Shown here: piece after piece, positions 45,146-55,321 of the stretch
Layout of the letters: each line of letters begins with the position of its first letter
Numbering within the stretch: position 1 is the first letter of the stretch
Translations under genes and position numbers: made by a program
Notes under the pieces: generated by a model
Seen by the model: the letters and a program-made list of their open reading frames with translations, nothing else
What the model was told of the DNA's origin: nothing
Databases searched by the model: none
Origin: Niebla homalea
Lineage: Eukaryota; Ascomycota; Lecanoromycetes; Lecanorales; Ramalinaceae
Direction of reading: 5' to 3'
Length of the DNA: 64,000 nucleotides
NCBI GenBank assembly: GCA_019925105.1
Contig: JAHGAU010000001.1
Location: forward strand, 1,488,001 to 1,552,000

Positions 45146-46159
45146 CTAGTAGTTCGTCCATCTTGTGATAAACATCTCATGCTCCGGGTACCCCTTTCCC
45201 AGCTCAGTCCCTTCAAGCACAGCCTCTTCTGCTCCCTTTGCCCACTCGAATATCTGGCCAGGGCCCCACACATTGTTTCCCATAGGGAAGATCTGCTGTA
45301 CCCCATTGCCTGGTGCACAATGGAGTCCAATGATTGGTAGAATGTCACTTAGGAACTGCCACATTGTGATATTCTTAGGGAAGAATCGAGGCACCCTTGC
45401 GACTTGTACGGGGCGTGGGCAAGGATCAGGATGGTCCCGAGCTGGACTTGGGCTGCTTCTGACGAACTTGATCCATGTGTGCGTTTGACGAGTAGGTAAC
45501 AAGCCTTGTGTGATGGCATCATTGTTAGTGTTTGCAAGACCAGTAGTTTGATCGTATTGGATGTATGTATCTCCGTAGCAATGAGTGTGGTTCTCGACCC
45601 TTGGTAATGGTTCTTGAGGAGTCGGACAGTCCCAGGACTGTGCCATGTGTCGATTCCAAAATGGCCGGACCAAAGTTTGACTTTGTAGCTTCGACGCCTT
45701 GTTGACCACGGCGGGGACGAGATCCATATTGTTTCTTTCTAGGCACATTCGAATAAGGGTATTGATTAACTCGATGGCGGGAGTAGACGAGTCGTCCTGG
45801 ATATGATATTGCTGGGCGAAAGGTACTGTGATCACAGGCTGTCCTCCATTTGGTGGTTCGCTTGAAGGATCTGATCTTTCCGGCCAGTCCACCCAGGGTG
45901 GTACAGCACGGCGGGGAGGTCCGCCGTTGAGCGTCATCAGATCCTGGTTTACTGCCATGTTGGACGCTGTCTCTGCAGGAAGGATATCGGGAGCCCTGGG
46001 TTCTGTGGGATCAGGTTCTGTGCATTTCGCCCTTCTTGAGTCAGCCTTCAAACAATCGTTTAAAAGGCCCATCCTGCGTATGGTAGGACGCCTCTTTAGC
46101 AAAAGACGCTTCTTCACTGATTGAAATAAGATCCGAAACATGGTGACCTCCTGGACCAT
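45146..46159 (-). CDS. Hypothetical protein, unrecognised
   Basis: Uninterrupted frame of 337 codons from the first in-frame ATG (46159); a second ATG is at 46141. I recognise no domain. The N-terminus is basic (FQSVKKRLLLKRRPTIRRM). The middle is Pro-rich (PPRRAVPPWVDWPERSDPSS). The C-terminal ~230 residues look folded, with spaced Cys, His and Trp (NRHMAQSWDCPTPQEP, ENHTHCYGDTY, ITMWQFLSDILPIIGLHCAP, GNNVWGPGQIFEWAKGAEEA). Its length without stops supports coding. It may be lineage-specific, or a secreted-effector-like or recently arisen gene; no signal peptide is evident. Confidence 0.6.
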   Translation of the reverse strand: MVQEVTMFRILFQSVKKRLLLKRRPTIRRMGLLNDCLKADSRRAKCTEPDPTEPRAPDILPAETASNMAVNQDLMTLNGGPPRRAVPPWVDWPERSDPSSEPPNGGQPVITVPFAQQYHIQDDSSTPAIELINTLIRMCLERNNMDLVPAVVNKASKLQSQTLVRPFWNRHMAQSWDCPTPQEPLPRVENHTHCYGDTYIQYDQTTGLANTNNDAITQGLLPTRQTHTWIKFVRSSPSPARDHPDPCPRPVQVARVPRFFPKNITMWQFLSDILPIIGLHCAPGNGVQQIFPMGNNVWGPGQIFEWAKGAEEAVLEGTELGKGYPEHEMFITRWTNY

Positions 46160-46526
46160 GACGAAGGCCTCGTGGATTGGCGCGGTCAAGCGGTGAACAG
46201 AAGGGGCGTGTTCAGGTACGTTTCATAGCCATGTTGTACAAGATCCAATCGGTGAGGATTAAGGGGCTCGGTCAGGCATTTTCACCGTCATGTTGTACTT
46301 GATTGCCCCATGTCATCTTTTGGATCAACTTGCTCCTGGAAAGATGAAACTTGCGCAGTATTCATTTGAGGAGCTTGAATGATCAACAAGTGGCCTGGCC
46401 GCGCTGAACAAGAGTCACACCGAATGCTGAGTCTAGTAGCCGCCGGAACACAGAAATATCTGGGTCTTGAAGCGCATGGATCCGCCTTGGGTGGTACAGG
46501 TGATATGGCAACAGCGTGACGTCGAA
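46160..46526. other. Intergenic region
   Basis: 367 bp between the unrecognised gene's start and the CFT2 stop (both minus strand). Two near-identical short tracts (CATTT-/TTCATAGCCATGTTGTAC near 46227 and TTTTCACCGTCATGTTGTAC near 46279) suggest a small imperfect repeat. Nothing else seen. Confidence 0.35.
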
Positions 46527-49500
46527 TCATCCTCCAGCTATTACTGCAAGCCCGTCATATATCTTTCGCTTGACCGCATGGAAAGATCCTTCAAGAGTTT
46601 GTGTTCTCATGACGGGCAGATTGAGACCTCCTCCTTCAAGCTCAATCTTTCCAGTACCAGACTTTCTCACGGCGACAAGCCCATCGATGAGCAGAGTGCC
46701 TTCGCCTCTGAATTCAGCATTGTGACCCGTTGATTGTAGGATCTTGCGTAAGTCTGCCAGACGTAAATCTCCAACATGCAAAGGCTGAGCAACGGACCGT
46801 GTTGAAGCAGCCATATTGGTAGGAAGGTTTTCCAGGATAGGTAGTGCAGTCGGTTCTGATTTGCCTTCTGCTGCAGGCACCAGGTCTAGAGGGGCGTCTT
46901 CCTCGTCATCGTTGCCCGTGACTTTTATCTTCTTTCGTGAATGCATTTCAGGGGTTACAGACGCCTCGAGGGCGGACGCCAGGCGACCTGCAAGCGTCAC
47001 CACGCCAAGACCCCTTACATTCTGCCAATGGAGCCGACGGGTCAGGGATTCACTGAGCTTCACCGTCCACGCATTAGTGTCGACACTCGCATCGATCATC
47101 TGACCATTTACTGGCGTAAAGACGACATCGAGCTCCTTGGAACTATCCTTTTTTTCAGTCTTTAATTTTGGTCGACAGTCCTCGGCGAGATAGGCAGTTT
47201 CGGAGGAGTTACCTCCAGTAAGGATGAGCTTCTTCGGTTGGATCAAGGGGATAAGCATAGTCAAGCTCCTTTGGTCATGGATGCCAGCGAAATCTACAAA
47301 CGCGATGTTTAGTTGTGCGGTAACGGAATGTTCCTCAACCTCAAGTCTTGCTGGACCCATGTCAACCTTTTCCTCTTCTGGCTCGGAATCTTCGGAGGTG
47401 GGATCATCGTCATCCATGTCTTCGCTCCTCATCCCGTTCGTGTTCTTGGCTGATGGCCCATTCAGGGGGGTTTTATCTTGCCCTTGTCTTTTTGCTCCAA
47501 AATTGGGGCCCGGTCGACCATTCTCGCCTCGGATGCCGCTGTCTTGCCATTTACGCTTGAGACCCAAAGCTTCCTGCTTTCCATTGACAGAGTCTCGCAG
47601 ATCTTGACCGTCAATTTCGTCGCGCTCCTCAGCTCTCAGATAATCCTCTGGCTTTATCAACTCGCCAAAGTCATCGGCACGCCGCCTCTTATTCACGAAC
47701 GGAAACGTTTGATCCCTGCCTTTCTTGTCACGTACATCGTAGTCATAGACACCTTGATACCGAATGAGGACATTGACTCCAAGGGCCTCCTTGCTCGGCT
47801 CGGTCTTGTTCTGTTTGAAGCGAGCAGTTTTGGCTGTTGTATTTAGAGCCTTCCCTTGTTTCTCGGAGTCTGACTCGTCTTCTGAGGAACTCGAAGAGGA
47901 ACCTTCATCTACGGCATCAGCAGAGCTCTCTATTGTAGCACCGGCATCTAGAGTTAGGAAGCTCTGTGCCTGCTTTTGCGTTGCAATGATTTGCTGATAT
48001 TGAGCCAGCTCGCGCCCTTCAAGTGGGATCCGTTGGGCTGTACTGAACTTGAGCATCTTCCCATTAGCCGACGCTCGCTCAGGCAGGCTTTCCGCATAGT
48101 GATCCTGATACCCATTTTTATGGGGGCCTTCACGCAGCCATCTCCACAGTGTCCCCTTCGTAGTAGAGATACCAGGAGAGGCTGTATCGTCAAAGCTTGG
48201 TTCATCCGTGAGGATGACGAGATTGTTGGGATTGGCCGCAAAACCCTCAAGCAGCGTCTTGGAAAATCCCCACTCAAGGGAGCTATCACTGGAAAGTATG
48301 ACCTTAGACGTTGCCTTGGCCAGCAACTTCTCTATCTTTTGTCGTTTCTCTACCATTTTGAGAAAGCCGAACTCAAAAGGGCCATTAGTGCTGGTCGCAC
48401 TTGACTGAGGTTTAGGTCCGGTGGGCCCTTGCCTGCTGTCGTTGCGTTTGTGGTCTTTGCTAGCCATTTTGGTCGACTCAGACTCAAACTCGCGAACAAC
48501 GCTCTCGTCCATCCACTCCAGCATACTGCGCACCTGACGCATGATAGAGCTAGCTTTCCCGCTGGCCAGATGGAGAGAAGCGTTCCTCAAGGACTTTGAG
48601 TCGGTAGGATCAGATGCTTCCCTCCTCCACGCGTGCTCGAGCATATAGGCTATCTCGAGCACACGGGCGCTTGTATCCGTAGGAATGAGCACGCTTCCAC
48701 CTTTCTCTATAGTGTCACGAATCATGTCCAGTAGTAGCGTGTCTCTCTTGACACGACCACCAGCTGGCGCGGACTTCTCGGCACCTCTAGCACTGCAAAT
48801 AAGAGCAGTAGGTTTGCGCAGTTGCTCGATAACTTCGGCCCCTCCGGAGCCACTGAGCCAAGCAGCGCCGGCAAACACATTCTCGCGCGCTTGATTCCAA
48901 TCCACTGAGTATACGATCGATTCCAGGCCGTGCTGAATGTGCCATACCGCTCCTCCCAAAGAGTGTCCCGCATTATATGCAGTGATTGTGAGGTCGTTCA
49001 GAGGTGGAGAGAACGGAGACGGTATGGGCTGATGAGGCTGGGAGTATTTGAGAGGATGTATGAGGTTGAAGTATGAGGCAATTTCCTCCGCAGTGGGAGG
49101 TTGCAAGAGGAAACGTGATTCCTCATTTGATTTGCCATCTTGATAGAGGAAAGCTGTTCTCTGAATCGTACCATGGGGTATCACGGTAGAAGCCAATGGT
49201 GTTGAGGCGTAGATATCCTGTAGGAGGGTACGGCCGAGAGCTATGACGGGAGATGTGGCATATACAGGTATTTGAGCGAAGAGTGGAATGTATTTGCAAC
49301 AGTGGGCAAAGGCGGCGAGGTGAGCTGAAGTCGCATGAGTGAGTAGTATGATGGACAAAGATGAGGCGTGTCTATACCGCGCAATAGCTAGTCAGCAATC
49401 AAAGGAAGGATGGAGATGATCTACTTGGAAAGCTTGAGCGGTAGGGTTTGAGGGCAAGGTCTGGCATTCGTTTTGCTATGATGTGTAGCATATAGACATG

Positions 49501-49696
49501 CTTGTTCCTCTCGTAATGATTCTCGAGACGTCGCTTGTCCTTAAGCTTACCTCTCCAGTTGCTTCAGATCTTCCACATCAAATGACTCATCCCACCCAAG
49601 ATCTATCAAAAGCTTGATACCGCCGTCAAATTCTAACAAAGACTGAGAAGCAGATGAGCTGGTTTGGGCGCCCAGCAGGGGCGTGAATTGAAACAT
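46527..49696 (-). CDS. CFT2: Cleavage and polyadenylation factor subunit, CPSF100/Cft2
   Basis: Scaffold subunit of the pre-mRNA 3'-end cleavage machinery, a catalytically dead partner of CPSF73. Exons 49696..49551 and 49371..46527; 996 residues. Start: MFQFTPLLGAQTSSSASQSL, with the Cft2-specific LLEFDGGIKLLIDLGWDESF. Metallo-beta-lactamase core: LLTHATSAHLAAFAH replaces the metal-binding HxHxDH of active nucleases, and LTITAYNAGHSLGGAVWHI follows. Beta-CASP region: GGSVLIPTDTSARVLEI. Acidic and Ser-rich loops fill 460-640. The C-terminus VRKSGTGKIELEG and AVKRKIYDGLAVIAGG is typical. The single intron is 179 bp, the longest in this half of the window, and in phase 2. Confidence 0.95.
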
Positions 49697-50940
49697 ATCC
49701 CACTCCTCATGTCTGTTCCGGGACCTTGAGGAGTCTGTCCTCTTTTCTCATCACATGTGTTTCTTAGGTCGCTGATTTCGAGGGTTGAGACATCGTGGGT
49801 TGAAAAGTTATCTGTCGATGCGTATGAGTTGCGACTCGAGACAATGCTAAGCATGTGAATTAAAAAAGCGTGAACGGAAGGATTCCGTCCTAGTGAAGCC
49901 TTTATGCCGAGCTCCACTTTTATGCAATTCATGCGCTCCACATTTTATGCGACTTACGCAATCAAGACACTATTTCTACTCACGATGAGAGGACTACGCG
50001 AATCGAAGGGAAGCGCAGAGGCCTCACATGGGAGGTTGGGAGATGTCAAGAGAACACATGCTTTCATTGGCTATCTAGTATAGCAAGGCAAAGAAAAGCT
50101 CAAGCAAGGAATATCCTTGACAAAGGCTGCTCCCTTTCGGCTTTTTGTTTTGAATAATTTTGGTGTTTGTCTCTCCCTCTGCAAGCCTGAGTATTGCTAG
50201 CCGAGCAACAAGAATGGAGTCTCAGATGTCTGTAAGCTCTGCCGAAAGAAGCACACACGCTGTGAATCATGTTTTCCTTGCAATGATTACTCCAAATCAC
50301 TGGTCTTGATAAAAGAATTGGACGTTCAGACACCATGGGATCTACGGGTACCGCTGGAGTCTGAAAAAGCTTGCCGAAATTGTGAAAGATTGGCTTCGAA
50401 TTTTGATGTTTTGTATGATCGTGAGAATGACCATGCCTGATAGAGCTGAGGTTGGGGTTGGGTTCGTTGATGGAATGTGCGTTTGGGGAGCATTGATGTA
50501 GGAAGATTGAAATATCAAGCTAGAAAGTAACTATCGTCAGGCGCTTTTCAGGAATTCACGTCTGATCCGTGAGGCGCTTTATGGCCGGGACAAGGCGTTT
50601 TCAACAGGTACTGAGTGAGAGAGGATGAGTGATGATTCGAACGCTTCTGGTGACTTCCTGTGCACGTCTGGACATCCATAATCAAAGCCGGAACGCCGTG
50701 AAAGATGCCTTTCCCCGAGACGCCTTACGTATGCTCGTGAGTTGCACGGAGCTTGAAGACTCCCCAGTAAGCCAACGCCAAGTCCTTGGTATATGCCCAC
50801 GGACGCCATGGAAAGGAATATGTTACATAACGTTGAGGATCATGAGATCGCGATCTAGAACAAGTTGAAATTGAGCCAGAGCTGAGAGAAGCGGAAGATC
50901 TTCAGAAAAGCCTGAATGTTCCACTCAGCGCCAGAGCTTG
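49697..50940. other. 1.2-kb intergenic region
   Basis: Lies between the CFT2 start and the DHH1 stop (both minus). It holds one plus-strand Cys-rich open frame (separate entry) and otherwise AT-rich sequence with no clear gene. Confidence 0.45.
50201..50440 (+). other. Cys-rich open frame without a start codon, possible gene relic
   Basis: 79 codons open between TAG at 50198 and TGA at 50438, with no ATG in frame. The translation contains VCKLCRKKHTRCESCFPC, spacing C-x2-C-x6-C-x2-C-x2-C, and then ACRNCERLAS. The first half recalls the Zn(II)2Cys6 transcription-factor cluster and the basic run fits DNA binding. A possible acceptor (TCTCAG at 50220-50225) precedes it. It could be a terminal exon of an unseen gene, or a relic. 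Confidence 0.25.
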
Positions 50941-52629
50941 CTAAGTACCTGTGAGTCCATTGTTCTGGTAGTGGGGCGTTATGTGGTCCAGAGATGGCCC
51001 CCTTCGCTGGCCTTTCCCGGGTCCCTGGTAGCCACGAGATGGTTGCATGTTGCTGCCACTCGTCTGTTGAGCCGGCCTCCCGTTTGGTACGCTACGGCCA
51101 GGTCCATGTATAGGCCTTGCAGTCTTGTTTGCGAGTTCTTGCTGCTGAGTGTTGTTTGAAGGCCGCTGCTGTGGCAAGGACGTTGTTGTACTCATGGGCC
51201 TTGGAATGCTGTCAGGTGTATCGTAGGCGTACAGCTTTTTGTCGATAGCAGAAGGAATAGCTTCGATCTCAGTATTCAATTCCTGCTCAATACGGTAGAG
51301 ATTGAAACGGTCGTCCCAATTGATAAGATTTATGGCTATACCAAGGTGCCCATACCGTCCCGAGCGGCCGATACGATGTAGGTACGTCTCCGCATTCTTC
51401 GGGAAGTCGAAATTGATCACAACATTGACAGCTTGGATATCAATGCCACGCGTCAGGAGGTCAGAACAGACCAGGTTGCGACATTCGCCCTGGCGAAAAT
51501 CGTGGAAGACGCGGTTCCTTGCCGACTGTAGCATTTTCGCATGAGAGTAGTAGCAAGAGTAGCCAAGCTCAGTGATTTTCTTAGCAAGAAGCTCCACACG
51601 GTTCGTGGAGTTGCAAAAGATGATGGATTGGTTGATTTGCAGCTTTGAGAAGAGGGTGTTGAGGCAATGGACCTTTTGCTTTTCATCAACATAGCAATAA
51701 TATTGGGTGATACCTCTAAGGGTGAGTTCGTCCATCAGATTGATCTCGTGTGGGTTCTTCATATGTTTGTCCTATCTTTCCATGAGCCATTCAGGCATTC
51801 TGTCATCTATTGGGACGACTTACTTTGAATGACTTGACGACTACCGGGAATGTAGCACTGAACAGCATGATCTGCCTTTCCTTTGCGACAAACGCCAAAA
51901 GCTCTTCGATTGTGGGGGTGAATTCAGGGGACAGGAGTTTATCTGCCTCGTCCATGACGACAGTTACACAATCCTTCAGGTCTAGGACTTGCTGCCTTGC
52001 AAGATCCGCGATACGCCCCGGCGTACCAACCAGAATTTGTACAGGGTCATGTAATCGGAGAATATCGTCTTTCACGGAGGAGCCACCTGTGGTGACCATG
52101 ACGTTGACGCCAAGGTATTGTCCCAATGTTTTGCAAACTTGCGATGTCTGCAGAGCCAACTCACGTGTCGGTACGAGGATGAGTGCCTGGCATTTTGAGC
52201 TTTTTGATTCGACTTTTTCCAGGGTCGGGATGAGAAAGGCCGCAGTCTTCCCTGTGCCATTTTTGGCCCTCGCGAGTATATCTGTGTTCGCAAGGGCGAC
52301 CGGAATAGTCTCTTCCTGTATCGGTGAAGGGCGCTCGAATCCAGCGCTGTGTATTCCTTTCATGAGTTCTCTAGATATTACAAAATCGTCAAATTCAAGA
52401 CCTTTGGTTGCGGTCACATCCTGAAACGAATTAGTGATGGCACTCCCCCAACATACAAGAACCTACTTCTGTCTGCGGGCGAGCATCTTTGGGTAGCTGT
52501 GGACCAATGGCGCTTTTCGGTGCACCATCACTATCGAAACACGTCAGCAAGATTGTGGCATTGAACTTGTTCGGTGAGTGGAAACCTTAGGTTCATTTGC
52601 CGGGTCTGATCCACCAGCCCTGAAGCCAT
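50941..52629 (-). CDS. DHH1: DEAD-box RNA helicase of mRNA decapping and P-bodies
   Basis: Dhh1/DDX6 represses translation and promotes decapping. Exons 52629..52586, 52530..52467, 52420..51824 and 51771..50941; 511 residues. The N-terminus ([20 protein letters not shown]) appears only after two small introns. Core motifs in order: [13 protein letters not shown] (Q motif), [10 protein letters not shown] (I), PTRELALQ (Ia), VMDEADKLL (II), LFSATF (III), [44 protein letters not shown] (V) and [13 protein letters not shown] (VI). A Gln/Asn/Pro/Gly-rich tail (about 430-511) is typical of P-body proteins. The 3' end could extend past 50941 if the GT at CTCACAG-GTACTT were a donor. Confidence 0.95.
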
Positions 52630-53389
52630 CCTGTTACGTGCGATGAAATTGCGTGAGATGTTATAGAGGAGGCAAGGAGAAGACGAGCGGCCTTCAGGAA
52701 GTTGCGAGAATGGTCAAGCCCTGAAGTGGAAAATGCTTAGGACTGATGAGCAAATTGTCCACATACGCAGTCACTGGTGTGGATGTCAATTCGGATGGAT
52801 GTGGTCGACACAGACGTTGAGGGTATGATGAAGTTGTGGTCGACTTCTTGCTTGTATTGAGAGGGGACTGATGAAGTGCGGTGGGTCGGGGGATAATATG
52901 TCTGCCTGGTAGGCTGGCCTAGACGAAGACAGCTTTACTGTGCACAATGTCGGGAGAGCTGAAAGCGCAGCGTAGTTCGGTAGGTGTTTGTGTGGAATTG
53001 ATCTGTAGATAGCTACTCCTTTGAGAAGCTTCAGTCGGCGAGTCTGGAGCGTTGTTTGCGTAGAATATGAGATGATACGTAAGGTGTAATTGTGAAGCTC
53101 TCAACACATCTGAGATGTTTATCGTCTGCAGCTCGAGGTTCCGCAGTTTACAACGAGAATCAAAGAAGCCTGAAACCATTCTGCTTTAGGCCTAGTTCTA
53201 GTTTGAGCGAATTCTTTCAACGGGCACGAGGGCAGCGGATTCCATTTCAACTTCTGGTATCTTCTAAAACGCTTTTGCACGTATGCCACCGACGTTGATC
53301 TTTCATCCAAGTCAACTATTCCCTCCGTTGCTAAATATTCGTGCGTCCCAAGACCAAGCCCGAATCCTCCTAAATCCCATTACATCTGA
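52630..53389. promoter_or_regulatory. DHH1 promoter and downstream gene 3' flank
   Basis: 760 bp between two minus-strand genes. No supported gene. A/G-rich tracts near 52660-52690 may be promoter elements; nothing specific can be named. Confidence 0.4.
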
Positions 53390-54748
53390 TCACCACGTTG
53401 TCTGCAACTTGGGATAGTCCTTGGAGCTGAGACCCAAGTCCACAAATACAGCATGATCTCCATCCAAGCCCTTGACTCTGCTTTCGTCTTCTTCTTCGAG
53501 CTTCTCCATCTCTTCCATTGGCGTCTCCTTCTCATCCTTTTGGTCCTCTCCATCTTGTGGTTGCGTCGCCTTTTCTAAAGAGCCTTCTCCATGGCCAATG
53601 AGTAGAAATTGCGTGAATTCATAGTCCAGCAATTTTGGCTGCAATGGCATCCATCCGCGCCCACGGAACTCCTCGAGAATTTCCTTGGGGTATTCAGCGC
53701 CTTGTGGAAGCTGCGCGTTTGCTGGCGCGGAGGACTGAGGATTCTTTGCGCTCGTTGTGAAGCTTCCTCTCTGCCTGAGCCCAACTCCTTTTTGCACATC
53801 GTCAAGTTCCTCTGGCAACGTCAAAATGTAGGCTAGATGGGTACTTCCACCCGTCTGAGTGATCGCATATACACCTTCACCAATCGGCGCAGCTGCAGGA
53901 GTATGCCTTGTCCCGGCAGTCTTGGTGGCGTACTCTGAAGACGAGAATTGGTCCTTGATGTCATTCATGCTACTCTTGGTCTTTTCGACGTAGGTGAGAA
54001 AGCGGTCTTTCCCGCTGACTGGAAGTACCTTTTTAGGCAAAGCCAGTATACGATTAGACCCAGCGTCACCAATAGGCCCATCGCTCAGCTTGGAACCTTG
54101 CGGGAGCGGACGCAGGACGATGTAACTTCGAGCGACATCAGCGACGCTGTCAGGTTCCTCGATTCCCACGCGGCCTCTGAAAAAGAAGTAGATGATGCCT
54201 TTTTCAAGGATGCTCAAAGGTAGTGCTTCCTCCCGCTTCGATGACTCTTCTACTGCGTTATCCTTTGCAGCGACGTTGCTGCCAGCACCCTCAATGGGCG
54301 CCTCATCCTTTTCATCATCTTTCTTCATAATTTTCTCCAGCCCGTTGGTTTGCGCGTCCTTGGAGTCCTGTTCGGACTTGGCGTTTCCATTAGTATCCAG
54401 GGCAGTCTTCGCTTCGATCTTTTCCGCAGTCTTCGAGCCATCGTGATCCGCTTGCTCGTCGGCATTTTCGCCAGCTTTTTGCGCACCAGCGCCATTAGTA
54501 GGCTCAGAATCGTCTCCCTTTTCTTTCATCTCGATATCCTGAGTATCTCCGTTCTGCTCGGTAGGCATTGATTGATCAATGGTAGTCTGTTCTTTGTCGT
54601 CTGACTTCTTGCCTCGCTTCTGCTTGCCCTGGGCGCCAGAGCTTGCTTTGCGCTTGCTCCCAGCGCTCTTCGAGACATCATTCTGAGAGGAATTGGGAGT
54701 TGAAGCTGCCTTCGCGGCTTGGCGCGCTGACGTGCGACGTCCAGTCAT
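53390..54748 (-). CDS. Conserved fungal protein, probably nuclear, function unknown
   Basis: Single exon, 452 residues. The N-terminal 180 residues are disordered and Lys/Asp/Glu-rich with clear nuclear-localising patches (SKRKASSGAQGKQKRGKKSD). A folded region begins at LPLSILEKGIIYFFFRGRVG and continues ADVARSYIVLRPLPQG, NRILALPKKVLPVSGKDRFL, STHLAYILTLPEELDDVQKG, then YPKEILEEFRGRGWMPLQPK and LDYEFTQFLLIG. Orthologues in other filamentous ascomycetes are, as I recall, annotated as BTB domain transcription factors, but I see no BTB signature. Acidic Glu/Lys-rich tail. Confidence 0.7.
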   Translation of the reverse strand: MTGRRTSARQAAKAASTPNSSQNDVSKSAGSKRKASSGAQGKQKRGKKSDDKEQTTIDQSMPTEQNGDTQDIEMKEKGDDSEPTNGAGAQKAGENADEQADHDGSKTAEKIEAKTALDTNGNAKSEQDSKDAQTNGLEKIMKKDDEKDEAPIEGAGSNVAAKDNAVEESSKREEALPLSILEKGIIYFFFRGRVGIEEPDSVADVARSYIVLRPLPQGSKLSDGPIGDAGSNRILALPKKVLPVSGKDRFLTYVEKTKSSMNDIKDQFSSSEYATKTAGTRHTPAAAPIGEGVYAITQTGGSTHLAYILTLPEELDDVQKGVGLRQRGSFTTSAKNPQSSAPANAQLPQGAEYPKEILEEFRGRGWMPLQPKLLDYEFTQFLLIGHGEGSLEKATQPQDGEDQKDEKETPMEEMEKLEEEDESRVKGLDGDHAVFVDLGLSSKDYPKLQTTW

Positions 54749-55321
54749 GATGAATACTTGAATGCGATGCGATGCGATGTTTCAATGGCAGACATGAATA
54801 ATGTACATCGAACACGAGGTTCCAATAACCTGGCCGAACGGACCCTCAAACTCTACGTCACCTGCTTACCCCAGATCTTGGCAAACGTGGGTTGCCGGAG
54901 CTAGTACAAAGAGACCAATCGGGCCCCCGGTCAATGGTACTAGCCTTACGGGTCGCATAAGGGGTAAAAATCTTATATTAGAACTCCACCAGCTGAAGAC
55001 CCAGTCGAAGTGCTGATACAATCAGTCTCTTTGAATGAGTAAGATGACAAAGATCTTGAGGGAAAGCTATGTAGGTCTACTTTGGATTCTGCTTTATATA
55101 CACCTTTGACGTCAAAGGTCTAGAAAGTTTTCATTTCATCGTAAAATCGTAGAAATTTCCAAGATGGAAACGTTTATACTCTCCACTTCCGAGGCCCCTG
55201 AACGATGCAACACTTCCTCCCATGCAACCCTGTGATGTTGCAGCCTTTCTCATAGAGTCCCACTCCTGCAGCCAAGGCACATGGCAAATATCTCCAATCT
55301 TGCCGAAGTCCAATCAAATAA
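54749..55321. other. Intergenic region
   Basis: 573 bp between two minus-strand genes. It contains a short tandem array GCGAT x3 (54764-54778), 16 bp upstream of the nuclear protein's ATG. No gene seen. Confidence 0.45.
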
